A DNA stretch of 64,000 nucleotides from Trinickia sp. Y13 (lineage in GTDB: Bacteria; Pseudomonadota; Gammaproteobacteria; Burkholderiales; Burkholderiaceae), in contig NZ_JAKWFK010000005.1 in NCBI RefSeq assembly GCF_029522115.1, positions 124,001 to 188,000 on the forward strand, written 5' to 3'. Both the position numbers and the translations under genes were made by a program. Below the pieces are notes generated by a model. That model saw only the letters and a program-made list of their open reading frames with translations. It was not told the DNA's origin and ran no database searches. Each line of letters starts with the position of its first letter. The stretch's first letter is position 1. Positions 9,549-19,045 of this stretch are shown here, in pieces.

Positions 9549-10190
9549 ATGACGGAACGGCTTTACATGACGGACGATCGCCTTGCGACGTCGGCCCGCG
9601 TGCGGCGTTGCACGCAACGCGACGACGGTCATTTCGACGTGGTGCTATCGGCAACGCTTTTCCATCCGCAAGGGGGCGGGCAACTGGCCGATCGCGGCAC
9701 GATAGCGGACGCGAACGTCTTGCGGGTCGTGGCGGTCGAAGACGAGGTCGTCCATGTCTGCGATCGGGCCGTTGTCGAGAGCGAAGTCCCCATCGAAGTG
9801 TGTGCCGAAGCGCGGGCGCTGCATGCGCGCTTGCACTCGGCAGGCCATTTGATCGGCTACTGTGGCGACGCGCTCGGTTGGCGCGCCGTCAAGGGGCACC
9901 ATTGGCCGGGCGAGGCGCGCGTCGTTTTCGAGGTGAATGACGGTGCGCCCGCGTTCGATGCGGACACGGTGTCAGCGATGGCCAATGCCTATGTCGCCGC
10001 CGATCTGCCACGCCATATGACGTGGGACGGCGCGAAACGCGTCATCGGCTTCGGCCATCTGCCCGCTTACGGGTGCGGCGGTACCCATGTCGTTTCGTCG
10101 TCGGCCGTCGGCGCGATCCGCATCCTCAAAGTCAAAGAAAAGAAAGGGCAGCTTTCGGTGCACTACGACGTCGACGCCGCTCGGTCGTGA
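9549..10190 (+). CDS. AlaX-type alanyl-tRNA editing hydrolase
   Basis: 213 residues matching free-standing AlaX editing proteins, which hydrolyse Ser-tRNA(Ala) or Gly-tRNA(Ala) and resemble the AlaRS editing domain. The zinc ligands are visible: H96 and H100 in RLHSAGHLI, and C176 and H180 in YGCGGTH. The upstream segment FHPQGGGQLADRG is the conserved GGGQ loop. Role: cytosolic translational quality control. A GAGAAGGA ribosome site precedes the ATG. It is followed by a convergent gene with no clear terminator hairpin in the 42-base gap. Confidence 0.87.
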   Translation: MTERLYMTDDRLATSARVRRCTQRDDGHFDVVLSATLFHPQGGGQLADRGTIADANVLRVVAVEDEVVHVCDRAVVESEVPIEVCAEARALHARLHSAGHLIGYCGDALGWRAVKGHHWPGEARVVFEVNDGAPAFDADTVSAMANAYVAADLPRHMTWDGAKRVIGFGHLPAYGCGGTHVVSSSAVGAIRILKVKEKKGQLSVHYDVDAARS

Positions 10191-10232
10191 AGTATCGGAC
10201 GCGAACTCGACTGCTCTCGCACCCGCAAGCCC

Positions 10233-11264
10233 TCACTTGCGCTCGGGCGCACTGGCAGGCGCCGCGACGGATGCATGCGCCAAAGCTCGGTACCGTTCCC
10301 TCCACTTGCGCAAATCCCCGTTCCATTCGGGCGCAAGCTTGATCAGTTGCGTGGCCGAAGCTTTACCGAAGGACATTTGCGCGTCGGCCAACGCTCGAAT
10401 CTCGTTCTTCTCGGCTGGCGAAGCGAGAAACGCGGAGAAGGCCGGCAAGTCGTGCGCGAATTCCTTGTCGACGCGATCGATCGCGTCGCCTTCCGTGGCC
10501 GCCGCCATGCTCATGACCATCGGTGCGACGGCGCCGCCGCTCGTGTCGCCGCCCGCGCGGACGGCATCGCGCTGCCATTGCACCATCAGCAAGGTCTGAC
10601 GCGACATGAGCAATAGGGAGGCACGACGTTTGACGACATCGGGCGGGGAGGTGGCAGGCGGGCTGACGGCGCCGTCGCGATCGCCGAGCGCCTGCATGTG
10701 TTTCATCGCGGCGAATTCGATCTCCGTCAAACGGTTTTGAAACGCTTGAAAACGGTGGCCTGTTCCCGTTGCATAAAAACCGATCAAGAAGTCGGCGTCG
10801 CGATGCGACAATCGTCTCGCATAGCTGTTTGCGAGCGCATCCCGGTACAGCCGCTGCAATTGCGGCTCCACGTCGCGAATTCGGTATTCGCGGCGTCGAG
10901 CGCAATCGTGCTCGATCGTTCGTTGCATAGGCTCCCAGCGCGGGTCGGTTTCGTTCCAGTGCGGATTGCTCGGATCGAGCGTGCGGATGTTTTGCGCAAC
11001 GCAGCGGGAGATCTCGGTCGCTGCGTCGGCGTCGGCGTCGGCGAGAACGGCGGTGGGCGCCGGCTTCAATTGCTGGCCCGCCAGCAAGCTTTCGATTTGA
11101 GTGGCGTCGGCCGAGGATGCCGCCTTCGGCGCGTCGAGCGCCGCGCGAGCGAGAGGCGCTTGGACCGGAATCGGGCGCGCAGCCAACGGCGGCGCCGGTT
11201 GGGCGGCGGCATACAGCCCCAGCAAAGCGACCCCGGCTCCGATCAATGCGGTGCGACGAGCCAT
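10233..11264 (-). CDS. exported protein of unknown function
   Basis: 343 residues that I do not recognise. The N-terminus (MARRTALIGAGVALLGLYAAAQPAPPLAA) reads as a signal peptide or anchor, followed by a low-complexity Ala/Pro/Asp stretch to about residue 85. The remainder is helical and charged, with single cysteines near ISRCVAQN and EHDCARR. It probably acts in the periplasm. It lies downstream of, and in the same orientation as, the chemoreceptor gene but 160 bases away, so co-transcription is uncertain. Confidence 0.7.
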   Translation of the reverse strand: MARRTALIGAGVALLGLYAAAQPAPPLAARPIPVQAPLARAALDAPKAASSADATQIESLLAGQQLKPAPTAVLADADADAATEISRCVAQNIRTLDPSNPHWNETDPRWEPMQRTIEHDCARRREYRIRDVEPQLQRLYRDALANSYARRLSHRDADFLIGFYATGTGHRFQAFQNRLTEIEFAAMKHMQALGDRDGAVSPPATSPPDVVKRRASLLLMSRQTLLMVQWQRDAVRAGGDTSGGAVAPMVMSMAAATEGDAIDRVDKEFAHDLPAFSAFLASPAEKNEIRALADAQMSFGKASATQLIKLAPEWNGDLRKWRERYRALAHASVAAPASAPERK

Positions 11265-11426
11265 GGCGCTGCCCCATTGCGTTCGTCTTTCTCGTCGTGG
11301 GAAACCCGGCGCGCAGGGCGCAGGTCAGGCTCGCGGACTGTCCTCTCGAGCCGTGCCCATCGATTGTGACGAAGCTGGGATGCGCTTGTCTGAGCGGTGA
11401 CGCACCCTCACCGCGGGTTAGACGCG

Positions 11427-13232
11427 TCAGTGGTGGGCGAGCTTGAACTCCCCGACCGCATGAGCGAGCTTCGACGCCTCTTCACGCAACAGAGCGGCCG
11501 CCGCGGTCGATTGCTCGACTAGCGCCGCGTTTTGCTGCGTCGTGTGATCGAGCTGCGCGAGGGCCTGGTTCACCTGCCCCAGCCCCGTGCTTTGCTCGCT
11601 GGCGGCGACCGTGATCTCGTCGATCACGCCCGAGATGCTGCGCACGCTGTCGACGATCTCGGTCATCGTCGCGCCGGCCGTTTGCACGAGCGCCGATCCT
11701 TCCCCGATCTTTTCGACGGAGGAGTGAATGAGTTCCTTGATCTCTTTGGCCGCCTGCGCGCTACGCTGCGCGAGCGCGCGGACCTCGGCGGCCACGACTG
11801 CGAAACCGCGCCCGTGCTCGCTCGCCCTTGCCGCTTCCACGGCCGCGTTGAGTGCAAGGATGTTCGTCTGGAAGGCGATCCCGTCGATCACGCCAATGAT
11901 GTCGGCGATCTTATCTGAAGCCTTCGTGATTTCTTCCATCGTCGAAACGACATCGCCCACGACTTGACCCCCGCGCGTAGCGACAGTCGAGGCGGACGCG
12001 GCGAGCTGACTCACTTGCGTGACCGCATCGGCCGAGTTGCGTGCGGTGCCGGCGATTTCTTCCAGCGCCGCCGCGGTCTCCTGCAAGCTAGACGCCGCGT
12101 GCTCCGTGCGGCTCGATAGGTTCTGATTGCCCTGCGCGATCTCGGCGCTTGCAACGTTGACCGATTCGCTGCTGACGCGGATCTGCAGCAGGATCGCGCT
12201 GACTTTTTCCGCAAAGAGATTGAACGCATGCGCGATCTGCGCAGCCTCGTCTTTGCCTGCAGCGGGCAATCGGGTCGTGAGATCGCCGCTGCCGCTCGCC
12301 ACGTCGATCAATGCATCTCGAACGCGCAGCACGCGTTTGAAAGCCGCGTTGGTCAGCGCGCCCACGAGCGCAGCCGCGATCAGCGCAACCAGGATGATGG
12401 CGACGAGCGTTGTCGTTGCCACGGCGCGCATCCCTGCCGTCACGTCGGACTTATCCAGCGCAAGCACCAGCGACCAATCCGTGCCCGTGATTGGCTGCGC
12501 GCGCAGCAGTTTGGTGGCGCCGTCGATGTCGACCGTAGCCGTATTGGCCCCGGACTTCAGCCCTTCCAGCATCTCCGGAGTCAAGGCCGGCGCGAGTTCG
12601 GTGGCTGGCTTCATGATGAGATCGGTTTTAGCCGACGCGATGATACGACCGGCCTTGTCGACCAGAAATGCGAAGCTCGATGGCGTGGGATGCACCGATG
12701 TCACGATGCTGCTGACGCTTTCCATGTAGAGACTGGCCGCCATGACCGCTTTCACGGCGCCGTCCCGGACGATCGGCACGGCGAATGCGAATGCGGGCTT
12801 TCCGTTCGAGGCGTCTTTGTACAGCGCCGTGACGATCAATTGCTGGGCGGCGACCGCCTGCTTGTACCAGGGTCGCGCGGTCGGATCGTAGCCGGGTGCG
12901 AGCGGCACGTTGGAGACCGCCGTTTTATCCGGCAGACCGAGCGTCATTACTTCGAAACCGCCCGATTTCGCCAGCAGCTTCAGCGCCGGCAGCGGATCGC
13001 CTTCGCCAATTGCGATCGTATCCGCGAGCGCTTGGGTTTGCCGCGCGCGGTCGGAGACCCATTCATCGATCGCAAGCGAATGCCCCGTCAAGATCGACAT
13101 CAAATTCTGATCGATCGCCTCGTCGTTATGGTGCTTGACGACGGTGTAGGCCAGGCCTCCTGTCACGGCCAGGGCCGTCGCCACGATGGCGACGCAGGCC
13201 GCCAGGATACGTCCGCGAATCGATGCCAGCAT
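11427..13232 (-). CDS. methyl-accepting chemotaxis protein, dCache-type sensor
   Basis: 601 residues. A first transmembrane helix is at residues ~10-32, then a ~260-residue periplasmic Cache-type ligand domain ([12 protein letters not shown] is the usual Cache-1 signature), then a second helix at ~290-312, a HAMP domain and the MCP signalling domain. The hairpin tip is intact ([20 protein letters not shown]), and Gln/Glu methylation-type helices flank it. There is no C-terminal CheR-binding pentapeptide. The ATG at 13232 has GAGGGA upstream; an earlier in-frame start is unlikely. No che genes are nearby, so it is an orphan receptor for the chromosomal chemotaxis system, with unknown ligand. 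Confidence 0.93.
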   Translation of the reverse strand: MLASIRGRILAACVAIVATALAVTGGLAYTVVKHHNDEAIDQNLMSILTGHSLAIDEWVSDRARQTQALADTIAIGEGDPLPALKLLAKSGGFEVMTLGLPDKTAVSNVPLAPGYDPTARPWYKQAVAAQQLIVTALYKDASNGKPAFAFAVPIVRDGAVKAVMAASLYMESVSSIVTSVHPTPSSFAFLVDKAGRIIASAKTDLIMKPATELAPALTPEMLEGLKSGANTATVDIDGATKLLRAQPITGTDWSLVLALDKSDVTAGMRAVATTTLVAIILVALIAAALVGALTNAAFKRVLRVRDALIDVASGSGDLTTRLPAAGKDEAAQIAHAFNLFAEKVSAILLQIRVSSESVNVASAEIAQGNQNLSSRTEHAASSLQETAAALEEIAGTARNSADAVTQVSQLAASASTVATRGGQVVGDVVSTMEEITKASDKIADIIGVIDGIAFQTNILALNAAVEAARASEHGRGFAVVAAEVRALAQRSAQAAKEIKELIHSSVEKIGEGSALVQTAGATMTEIVDSVRSISGVIDEITVAASEQSTGLGQVNQALAQLDHTTQQNAALVEQSTAAAALLREEASKLAHAVGEFKLAHH

Positions 13233-13462
13233 AAGTCTGAGTCCCTCTTGGTTAGCCGCGCTGTCAGGAATGGGGTTGGATGGCGAGCATCTCATCCGCT
13301 GTTATCGGCGCGGGGAATCGCGACTTTAGGCCGTAGACCGGCAGCGCTCGCTGATCCATTACGTGGCGCGCACCGAATAAAGTTCGGTCTAACGGCGAGT
13401 GGGGCGTTTGCTTAACGCAGCATCGCCGCTGGCCGATTGCTGGCGGCTTTAGATGGCCGCAA

Positions 13463-15739
13463 TCAAGGCAGCGCCCACCACTTAGGCAGCAGGCGCCGCA
13501 CTTCCGCGCGCCGATAGCGGTCGTCGATCAGATGCAAGACGCCTACGTCCGTTTCAGTGCGAATGACGCGTCCCGCCGCCTGCACGACTTTTTGCAGGCC
13601 GGGATACAAGTAGACGTAGTCGTAGCCGTTGCCGAACTTGGCGTCCATCGTGCGGCGCATTTGTTCGTTGACTTCGTTCACTTGCGGCAGGCCCAAGGTG
13701 GCGACGAACGCGCCGACCAGTTGTTCGCCGACCAGATCGACGCCTTCGGAGAAGGCGCCGCCCAGCACCGCCAAGCCGATCCCGCTATCGGCCGTGCGAA
13801 ACCGGGCGAGGAAGGCATCGCGGGCCGCTTCGTCCATGCCGGGCGCTTGCACCCATAGCGGGACGTCCGGATGCCGTTCCTGCATGAGCGCGAAAACGCG
13901 TTGAACGTAGTCGAAGCTACTTAGGAACCCTAAGTAATTGCCGGGACGCTCGGCGTACTGCCGTGCCATTAGATTGGCAATGGGCAACAGCGACCGCTCG
14001 CGATCGCGCCAGCGCGTGGAAACATGCGCGGCAATATGGACGGTCAATTGCTGCGGGCGAAAGGGACCGTCCACGTTCATGAATGCCGCGCGCTCGGGTA
14101 AGCCGAGCATGTCGCGATAAAAATGCTCCGGTGCGAACGTGCCGGAAAACATGACTGTCGCATGCGCGTGTGCGTGCCGGGGTGCGAGAAACGGCGCGGG
14201 CACGACGTTGCGCACGCACAGCGTGGATCGAGGCTTTGCACGGCCCGCCGCGGCGTGCGTGCTTAACTGCACGTCGAAGATCGAATGCTCGCCGAATTGT
14301 TCGGACAGCGACACGAAATGCATGGCGTCGAAGAACACGCGCATTAGCGCGTCGTCGATCGAAAGCGGTGCCTCGGCGAGGAGATCGGTGACGGCGCCGA
14401 TCAGATTCTGCGCGGCTGACAGTACCCGAGAAGGCACCTCGGCATACGCGAGATACGCGTCCGTTTGCGTCCGATTGAGCGCGTTCCATTCACGCTGCAA
14501 GCGTTGCAGCGGTGATTTGAGCGCCTGCGGCGCGTGCTTTGCCGCAGCCTTGAACGAAGCTTGATCGATCGATGCGGTGTACATCTTGCGGGCGCGCTCG
14601 AGCAGGTTGTGCGCTTCATCGACGAGCACGGCGACGCGCCATTGATTGATGCGCGCGAGCGCGTACAAGAGCGCGCTGCTGTCGTAGTAATAGTTGTAGT
14701 CGCCGACGACCACGTCGCACCACCGCGTCAGCTCTTGCGCCAAGTAGTAAGGGCAAACGTCGTGCGCGAGCGCCGCTTCGCGCACCGTCTCGCGATCGAG
14801 GCGGCGCTGAGCGAGCGAGCGTTCACGCGCGTCGGCGAGCCGATCGTAAAAGCCGCGTGCGAGCGGGCACGATTGCCCGTGGCAAGCTTTGTCCGGGTGT
14901 TCGCACGCCTTGTCCCGCGCGACGAGTTCGAGCGTGCGCAATGGCACTTCGGCGGCCTGCGCGGCTGCGTGCCGGTGCAACGACTCGATGGCGTCGAGCG
15001 CGAGCGCTCGGCCTGGCGTTTTTGCCGTGAGAAAGAAAATCCGTTCGATATGCCCTTGCCCGCATGCCTTGAGTGCGGGAAACAACGTTGCGAGCGTTTT
15101 ACCGATACCGGTCGGCGCTTGCGCCATCAATGCGCTTGCATCGCGCGCGGCACGGTAGACCGCCACCGCGAGTTCGCGTTGCCCGCTGCGAAATGCGCCG
15201 TGCGGAAATTGCAGCGCTTCGAGCGCCGCATTGCGTGCATGCCGGTGCGCGCTTTCGCGCGCGGCCCAACTGAGAAATCGCTCGCACTGCTGAGCGAAGA
15301 AGTCTTGCAAGGCGGCCGCGTCGTAGGATTGCGTCAGGACGGTTTCCTTGCGCGTGCCGATGTCGAAATAGACGAGCGCCACGTCCAATTGCGCGAGCCC
15401 TCTTGCTTGGCAGAGCAAATGACCATAGACGAGCGCTTGCGCCCAATGCAGCGCGCGGTGATTGTCGGGCATCGCATCGAGCTGACCGCGATAGGTCTTG
15501 ATTTCCTCGAGCCGGTTCGCCTTGGGATCGTACCCGTCGGCGCGGCCGCGCACGGTGAGTTCGCCGTAGGCGCCGCTCAATGTCAGCTCGGATTCGTAGC
15601 CGGCGGCGCGACGGGACGTGACGTACGCATGACCTTCGATGCCTTCCAACGCCGTGGGCGACGGCGTGAAGCGAAGATCGAGGTCGCCGCGCTTGGCCGT
15701 GAACTCGCACAGCGTGCGGACCGCCACGACGTACGTCAT
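13463..15739 (-). CDS. XPD/DinG-like superfamily 2 DNA helicase with iron-sulphur cluster
   Basis: 758 residues. Walker A is QAPTGIGKTLATLFP; the DEAH-type Walker B is VLVDEAHNLLERARKMY; late helicase motifs include GGAFSEGVDL and QAAGRVIRTETDVG. Four cysteines between motifs I and II (in CEHPDKACHGQSC and VCPYYLAQ) form the expected 4Fe-4S site of Rad3/XPD/DinG helicases. The first ~200 residues (EEIKTYRGQLDAMP, ALVYGHLL) resemble a PD-(D/E)xK/Cas4-like nuclease-fold module, so the protein may couple nuclease and 5'-3' helicase functions (inference). The start ATG overlaps the stop of the FAN1-like gene by four bases (ATGA), which implies a coupled operon controlled from the LexA box upstream. 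Confidence 0.9.
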   Translation of the reverse strand: MTYVVAVRTLCEFTAKRGDLDLRFTPSPTALEGIEGHAYVTSRRAAGYESELTLSGAYGELTVRGRADGYDPKANRLEEIKTYRGQLDAMPDNHRALHWAQALVYGHLLCQARGLAQLDVALVYFDIGTRKETVLTQSYDAAALQDFFAQQCERFLSWAARESAHRHARNAALEALQFPHGAFRSGQRELAVAVYRAARDASALMAQAPTGIGKTLATLFPALKACGQGHIERIFFLTAKTPGRALALDAIESLHRHAAAQAAEVPLRTLELVARDKACEHPDKACHGQSCPLARGFYDRLADARERSLAQRRLDRETVREAALAHDVCPYYLAQELTRWCDVVVGDYNYYYDSSALLYALARINQWRVAVLVDEAHNLLERARKMYTASIDQASFKAAAKHAPQALKSPLQRLQREWNALNRTQTDAYLAYAEVPSRVLSAAQNLIGAVTDLLAEAPLSIDDALMRVFFDAMHFVSLSEQFGEHSIFDVQLSTHAAAGRAKPRSTLCVRNVVPAPFLAPRHAHAHATVMFSGTFAPEHFYRDMLGLPERAAFMNVDGPFRPQQLTVHIAAHVSTRWRDRERSLLPIANLMARQYAERPGNYLGFLSSFDYVQRVFALMQERHPDVPLWVQAPGMDEAARDAFLARFRTADSGIGLAVLGGAFSEGVDLVGEQLVGAFVATLGLPQVNEVNEQMRRTMDAKFGNGYDYVYLYPGLQKVVQAAGRVIRTETDVGVLHLIDDRYRRAEVRRLLPKWWALP

Positions 15740-17427
15740 GCCGCGGCCATCATCGTGGCACCGCCGTCTCCCTGAACCCAGCGGACATCGAGCACGCGCA
15801 CCGGCATACCGTGCGCAACGCAAAAGCGCAGCCAGCGCGTTTGATTGTCTTGCAGCTTATCGCCGGGTCCTTTCACTTCGATGAACTCGTAGCGCCGCTC
15901 GGCGGGCCAAAAGCGGACGAGGTCGGGCAGGCCGGAGCGGTTTTCGCGGATGTCCGCGAGCAACCGCGTGAACCACAGTTTCAAGTGCGCTGGGGGCAAG
16001 CAGTCGAGGGCGAGATCGACGAGTTGCGGCGTCAGCATCGACCAAAATACGAACGGCGATTGCAGCCCGGCCTTTGCTTCGAGGTGATGCCGAATCGTCG
16101 ATCGATAGCCATCGTCATCGAGTTGCGACAGGCAGCGGGCGAACACTTCCGTGCGGCGCGAGAGGAAGTCGGGCGCGTGCAGATCGGCCGGGCCGCGTTG
16201 AAACGGATGGAAGAACGCACCCGGCACGGGGGCAAATACGGCTTCCCAACACAGCAGCCCAAAAAGCGAATTGACGAGGCCGTTCTCGACGTAAAAGACG
16301 GGAGCCGCTTCCGTGCTCAGATGGTCGCGCGCCACGTACTCCACTGAAAACGGTGTGCCGGGGTAGGGAAGCACGAGCGTTTCGCGCTCGATCGCCTGTT
16401 CGCGCGCGAGGCGCTGGGCAGGCAGTCCCAATGCTCTATGCAGCCTCGGCAGCATGCGCGCGACGCGCTGGTGTTCGGCTTCGCTTTCCGGTTCATGCAG
16501 GGCTTGCTTCGCCAAATCGAGCGCTTGCGCGCAGCGCCCATCGCGTTCGAACACGCGTATGCGGCGATGCCTCGCGCCGGGCCATTGGCTGCCCGCGTAT
16601 GCATCGAGCGCGACGGGCCAGCGAGCTAGCCGTTCGGCATGCTGGCCGATGCGAAACAGCAGTTTGGCGCGCCGGGTCTCGAGCCACGGGTTGTCGATGG
16701 CGATGGCGCGAGCCGCCGAGAGCAAGGAGGCGATGTGCTCTTCGTCGGCGAACGCGTCGAGCGCTGCGCGACACGCATGGAGCGCGAGATAGGCGTCGAT
16801 ATCGGCACGCTGGCGAAATGCGCGAGCCGATGCGGGAAACGGAACGGATTCGTACTGGAAGATGCCCAAATCGGCGAGCACGAACTCCGACCAATCCTGG
16901 TGCAGGTTGCCGAAGAACATGAGCCGCAGGCGCTCGCAAAGCGCATCGATCGTCGTGCGCAATGCAGTGTCGGATCCGGATTCGGTTGCGTTCTCATACC
17001 ACTCGCCGTAGCGGCGCGATTCGGCATGTGTCTCGCGCAACGCTTCTAGCCAAGCCGCTTTGCGCGCGTGTTTGTTACCCGCCACAGACGGAAACATGCG
17101 GCACAGCTCGGGGCGCGTGGCAATCGAGAACAGCTCGTCGATCGTCACCGGGGCGTCGGCGTCGACCCAACCCAGCGCGGCCAAAGGCGCGGCAGCTTGG
17201 AGCGGGCATCCGATCTCTTCGTACACCAGGCGGCTGGCGCGAAAGAGCGGCCCTTGCCGCATCAGCATGCGCACGAGCAATGCGCGCGAAGGCTGAGGCA
17301 ATTGGGCGAAATCGTGCAGAAACGCGTGCTCGGCGGCGTCGAGCAAGTCGCCGTAGCGCTCGGCGATCCAGGCCAGCGCGCGCTCGAAGTTCGACAAGTA
17401 ATAGGGCGACGGAGCGGGGGGCGACAC
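15736..17427 (-). CDS. FAN1-like VRR-NUC structure-specific nuclease
   Basis: 563 residues, close to the size of characterised bacterial FAN1 proteins. The N-terminal part begins PYYLSNFERALAWIAERYGDLL, then a SAP-like segment (APLAALGWVDADAPVTIDEL) and a TPR-like helical middle. The C-terminal VRR-NUC domain shows the virus-type PD-(D/E)xK catalytic set: SGLPDLVRFW, YEFIEVKGPGDKL and QTRWLRF. Family role: incision at DNA flaps and interstrand crosslinks. The start is inferred as GTG 17427 because no ATG lies nearby and the family N-terminus begins there; no ribosome site is visible, and the leader downstream of the LexA box would be very short. It is the first gene of an operon with the iron-sulphur helicase. 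Confidence 0.88.
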   Translation of the reverse strand: MSPPAPSPYYLSNFERALAWIAERYGDLLDAAEHAFLHDFAQLPQPSRALLVRMLMRQGPLFRASRLVYEEIGCPLQAAAPLAALGWVDADAPVTIDELFSIATRPELCRMFPSVAGNKHARKAAWLEALRETHAESRRYGEWYENATESGSDTALRTTIDALCERLRLMFFGNLHQDWSEFVLADLGIFQYESVPFPASARAFRQRADIDAYLALHACRAALDAFADEEHIASLLSAARAIAIDNPWLETRRAKLLFRIGQHAERLARWPVALDAYAGSQWPGARHRRIRVFERDGRCAQALDLAKQALHEPESEAEHQRVARMLPRLHRALGLPAQRLAREQAIERETLVLPYPGTPFSVEYVARDHLSTEAAPVFYVENGLVNSLFGLLCWEAVFAPVPGAFFHPFQRGPADLHAPDFLSRRTEVFARCLSQLDDDGYRSTIRHHLEAKAGLQSPFVFWSMLTPQLVDLALDCLPPAHLKLWFTRLLADIRENRSGLPDLVRFWPAERRYEFIEVKGPGDKLQDNQTRWLRFCVAHGMPVRVLDVRWVQGDGGATMMAAA

Positions 17428-17441
17428 GGCGGTTTGTGGGA

Positions 17442-17457
17442 CTGTATAAATATACAG
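17442..17457 (-). promoter_or_regulatory. LexA (SOS) box upstream of the nuclease-helicase operon
   Basis: The 16-bp sequence CTGTATAAATATACAG fits the gammaproteobacterial/betaproteobacterial LexA consensus CTGT-N8-ACAG with an A/T-only core. It lies 14 bases before the proposed GTG start. A TTGCTA hexamer (complement of 17464-17469) sits at a reasonable -35 position on the minus strand, so LexA bound here would occlude the promoter. The divergent DUF1345 gene starts 145 bases away and is less likely to be controlled by it. Confidence 0.8.
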
Positions 17458-17602
17458 GGATGATAGCAAATTCGCGGGGGGCTGCGCGGTTTGGCAGGGG
17501 TCGATCGAGTTCGCGCGGGAGTAGCAGGCGCGGCGATAATGGCGCACGGCGTATTTTCGGACAGGCGCTTGGCCTGTCGTGTTTTCACTCGTTCGGAGCC
17601 TT

Positions 17603-18268
17603 ATGGCTACATTGACTCGCGTCGCTCGCTTCTTGCGCAATCGTCCGCGGATTTCCATCGGCGTCGTGCTGGGTATCGTGGCGTATTGGATCGAGCCTTG
17701 GCATTTGCGGCCAATCCAGCGGGCGCTGCTCGCATGGGACATTGGCATGTGGCTGTACCTAGCCATGATATGGGCGCTCATGGCTCGGGCAAGCCCGGAA
17801 GCCGTGCAGCGCGTGGCCGAGCGCGAGGACGAGGGCGCAACGGCGGTACTCGCGATCATCACGGGTGCGGCTATTGCGAGTTTGGTGGCGATCGTCGTCG
17901 AGTTGTCGGCCGCGAAGGGACTCGGGGCGGCTCAAGCGAGCATCAACTACTCGTTGACGGGCGCTACGATGATCGGAACATGGCTGCTCATTCCGACCGT
18001 ATTCACGCTGCAATACGCACGCTATTACCACCAGGCGGGGAAGGACGAAGCATCGCTGAAGTTTCCGGAGCCGGCCCAGCCGCTGGATTACTGGGACTTT
18101 CTGTACTTCTCGTTCACGATCGCGGTGGCCTCGCAGACTTCCGATGTATCGCTGTGCTCGCGTCGCGCTAGACGCACGGCATTGGCGCAATCGATCTTGT
18201 CATTTTTCTTCAACGCCGCGGTGATTGGCCTTTCGGTGAATATTGCAGCGGGGTTGTTGGGGTCTTGA
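17603..18268 (+). CDS. DUF1345 integral membrane protein
   Basis: 221 residues with about five hydrophobic helices (GVVLGIVAYWIEP, IGMWLYLAMIWALMA, ATAVLAIITGAAIASLVAIVV, a segment near TGATMIGTWLLIPTVF and the final SILSFFFNAAVIGLSVNIAA). The conserved segment LDYWDFLYFSFTIAVASQTSDV identifies DUF1345, a family of inner-membrane proteins with no assigned function. The ATG at 17603 follows CGGAG at good spacing, which favours it over an upstream in-frame GTG. It is divergent from the FAN1-like nuclease. Confidence 0.87.
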   Translation: MATLTRVARFLRNRPRISIGVVLGIVAYWIEPWHLRPIQRALLAWDIGMWLYLAMIWALMARASPEAVQRVAEREDEGATAVLAIITGAAIASLVAIVVELSAAKGLGAAQASINYSLTGATMIGTWLLIPTVFTLQYARYYHQAGKDEASLKFPEPAQPLDYWDFLYFSFTIAVASQTSDVSLCSRRARRTALAQSILSFFFNAAVIGLSVNIAAGLLGS

Positions 18269-18283
18269 GGCGTGTCGCGATCC

Positions 18284-18316
18284 TTGACTTCTACGGTGCC
18301 TTACCTTAATGTAAGG
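18284..18316 (+). promoter_or_regulatory. putative promoter/operator of the toxin-antitoxin operon
   Basis: A TTGACT hexamer at 18284-18289 is followed by a 6-bp inverted repeat CCTTAC-CTTAAT-GTAAGG at 18299-18316 overlapping the expected -10 region. The antitoxin ATG is at 18340. Toxin-antitoxin operons of this type are usually autorepressed through such repeats; here that is inference from position. Confidence 0.5.
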
Positions 18317-18339
18317 AAACGATATTTTCGGGAGGAATT

Positions 18340-18585
18340 ATGACCTCGGCCACTGTGACATCGAAGGGACAGATCACGATCCCAGTACATGTCCGAACGC
18401 AATTGGGACTTGCGACCGGTGATCGGCTTGAATTCATCTTCAATGAGGCAACGGGGCGGTATGAAGTAGTGCCGGCGACGCGGTCGGTTACCGCACTCAA
18501 GGGGATCATCCGCAAACCGGCTAAGCCGGTGTCGATCGAGGACATGAATGCCGCGATTGCCAAGCAAGGAGCCTCGGCCCGATGA
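18340..18585 (+). CDS. AbrB/SpoVT-type (VapB-like) antitoxin
   Basis: 81 residues. The first ~45 form a swapped-hairpin AbrB DNA-binding domain (ATVTSKGQITIPVHVRTQLG, GDRLEFIF). The C-terminal tail (KPAKPVSIEDMNAAIAKQG) should wrap around and block the toxin. A GGAGGAATT ribosome site precedes the ATG. It overlaps the toxin start by four bases, the classic coupled antitoxin-first arrangement. Confidence 0.9.
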   Translation: MTSATVTSKGQITIPVHVRTQLGLATGDRLEFIFNEATGRYEVVPATRSVTALKGIIRKPAKPVSIEDMNAAIAKQGASAR

Positions 18586-18977
18586 TCGGTCTCGACACGA
18601 ACGTTTTAGTGCGGTACTTCGCGCAAGATGATCCGTCGCAATCGAAAAAGGCGAATTCGCTGATCGAATCGCTGACGGTCGAGCGGCCCGGTTATGTCAC
18701 GCTAGTCGCTCTCATTGAAGTGGTTTGGGTATTGGGACGGGCGTATCGCGCCGCGCGGGACGAGATCGCGCAAGTAGTCGAGACATTGTTGCGGACGAAG
18801 GAACTCGTGGTGGAGGCATCCGAGACCGTCTGGCAAGCACTGCGCTTATTTGCGAATTCTTCCGCCGATTTCGCCGACTGCTTGATAGAGCGAGCAGGAT
18901 ACCGCGCGCAGTGCGAACATACGGTGACCTTCGATGCGAAGGCGGCTAAGATCGCGGGTATGAGGCTTATCAAGTAG
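18582..18977 (+). CDS. vapC: PIN-domain ribonuclease toxin, VapC family
   Basis: 131 residues with the PIN-domain acidic residues visible: D5 in IGLDTNVLVRY, E46 in LIEVVW, D96/D99 in ADFADCLIE and D118 in TFDAKAAK, which together would bind the catalytic metal. VapC toxins cleave tRNA or rRNA to arrest growth. The gene begins in an ATGA overlap with the antitoxin. No truncation is visible, so the pair is probably functional. Confidence 0.9.
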   Translation: MIGLDTNVLVRYFAQDDPSQSKKANSLIESLTVERPGYVTLVALIEVVWVLGRAYRAARDEIAQVVETLLRTKELVVEASETVWQALRLFANSSADFADCLIERAGYRAQCEHTVTFDAKAAKIAGMRLIK

Positions 18978-18998
18978 TACCTTGCCATCGTCTGCGGC

Positions 18999-19041
18999 TC
19001 GAAGCCGGGCCCGCGTGATTGCCGCGGTGCCCCGGCTTCGA
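18999..19041. terminator. inverted repeat between convergent genes, possible terminator
   Basis: An 11-bp perfect stem (TCGAAGCCGGG at 18999-19009 and its complement at 19031-19041) with a 21-base loop lies between the toxin gene and the convergent pirin gene. No run of T follows on either strand, so intrinsic termination is possible but not secure. Confidence 0.35.
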
Positions 19042-19045
19042 TTCG

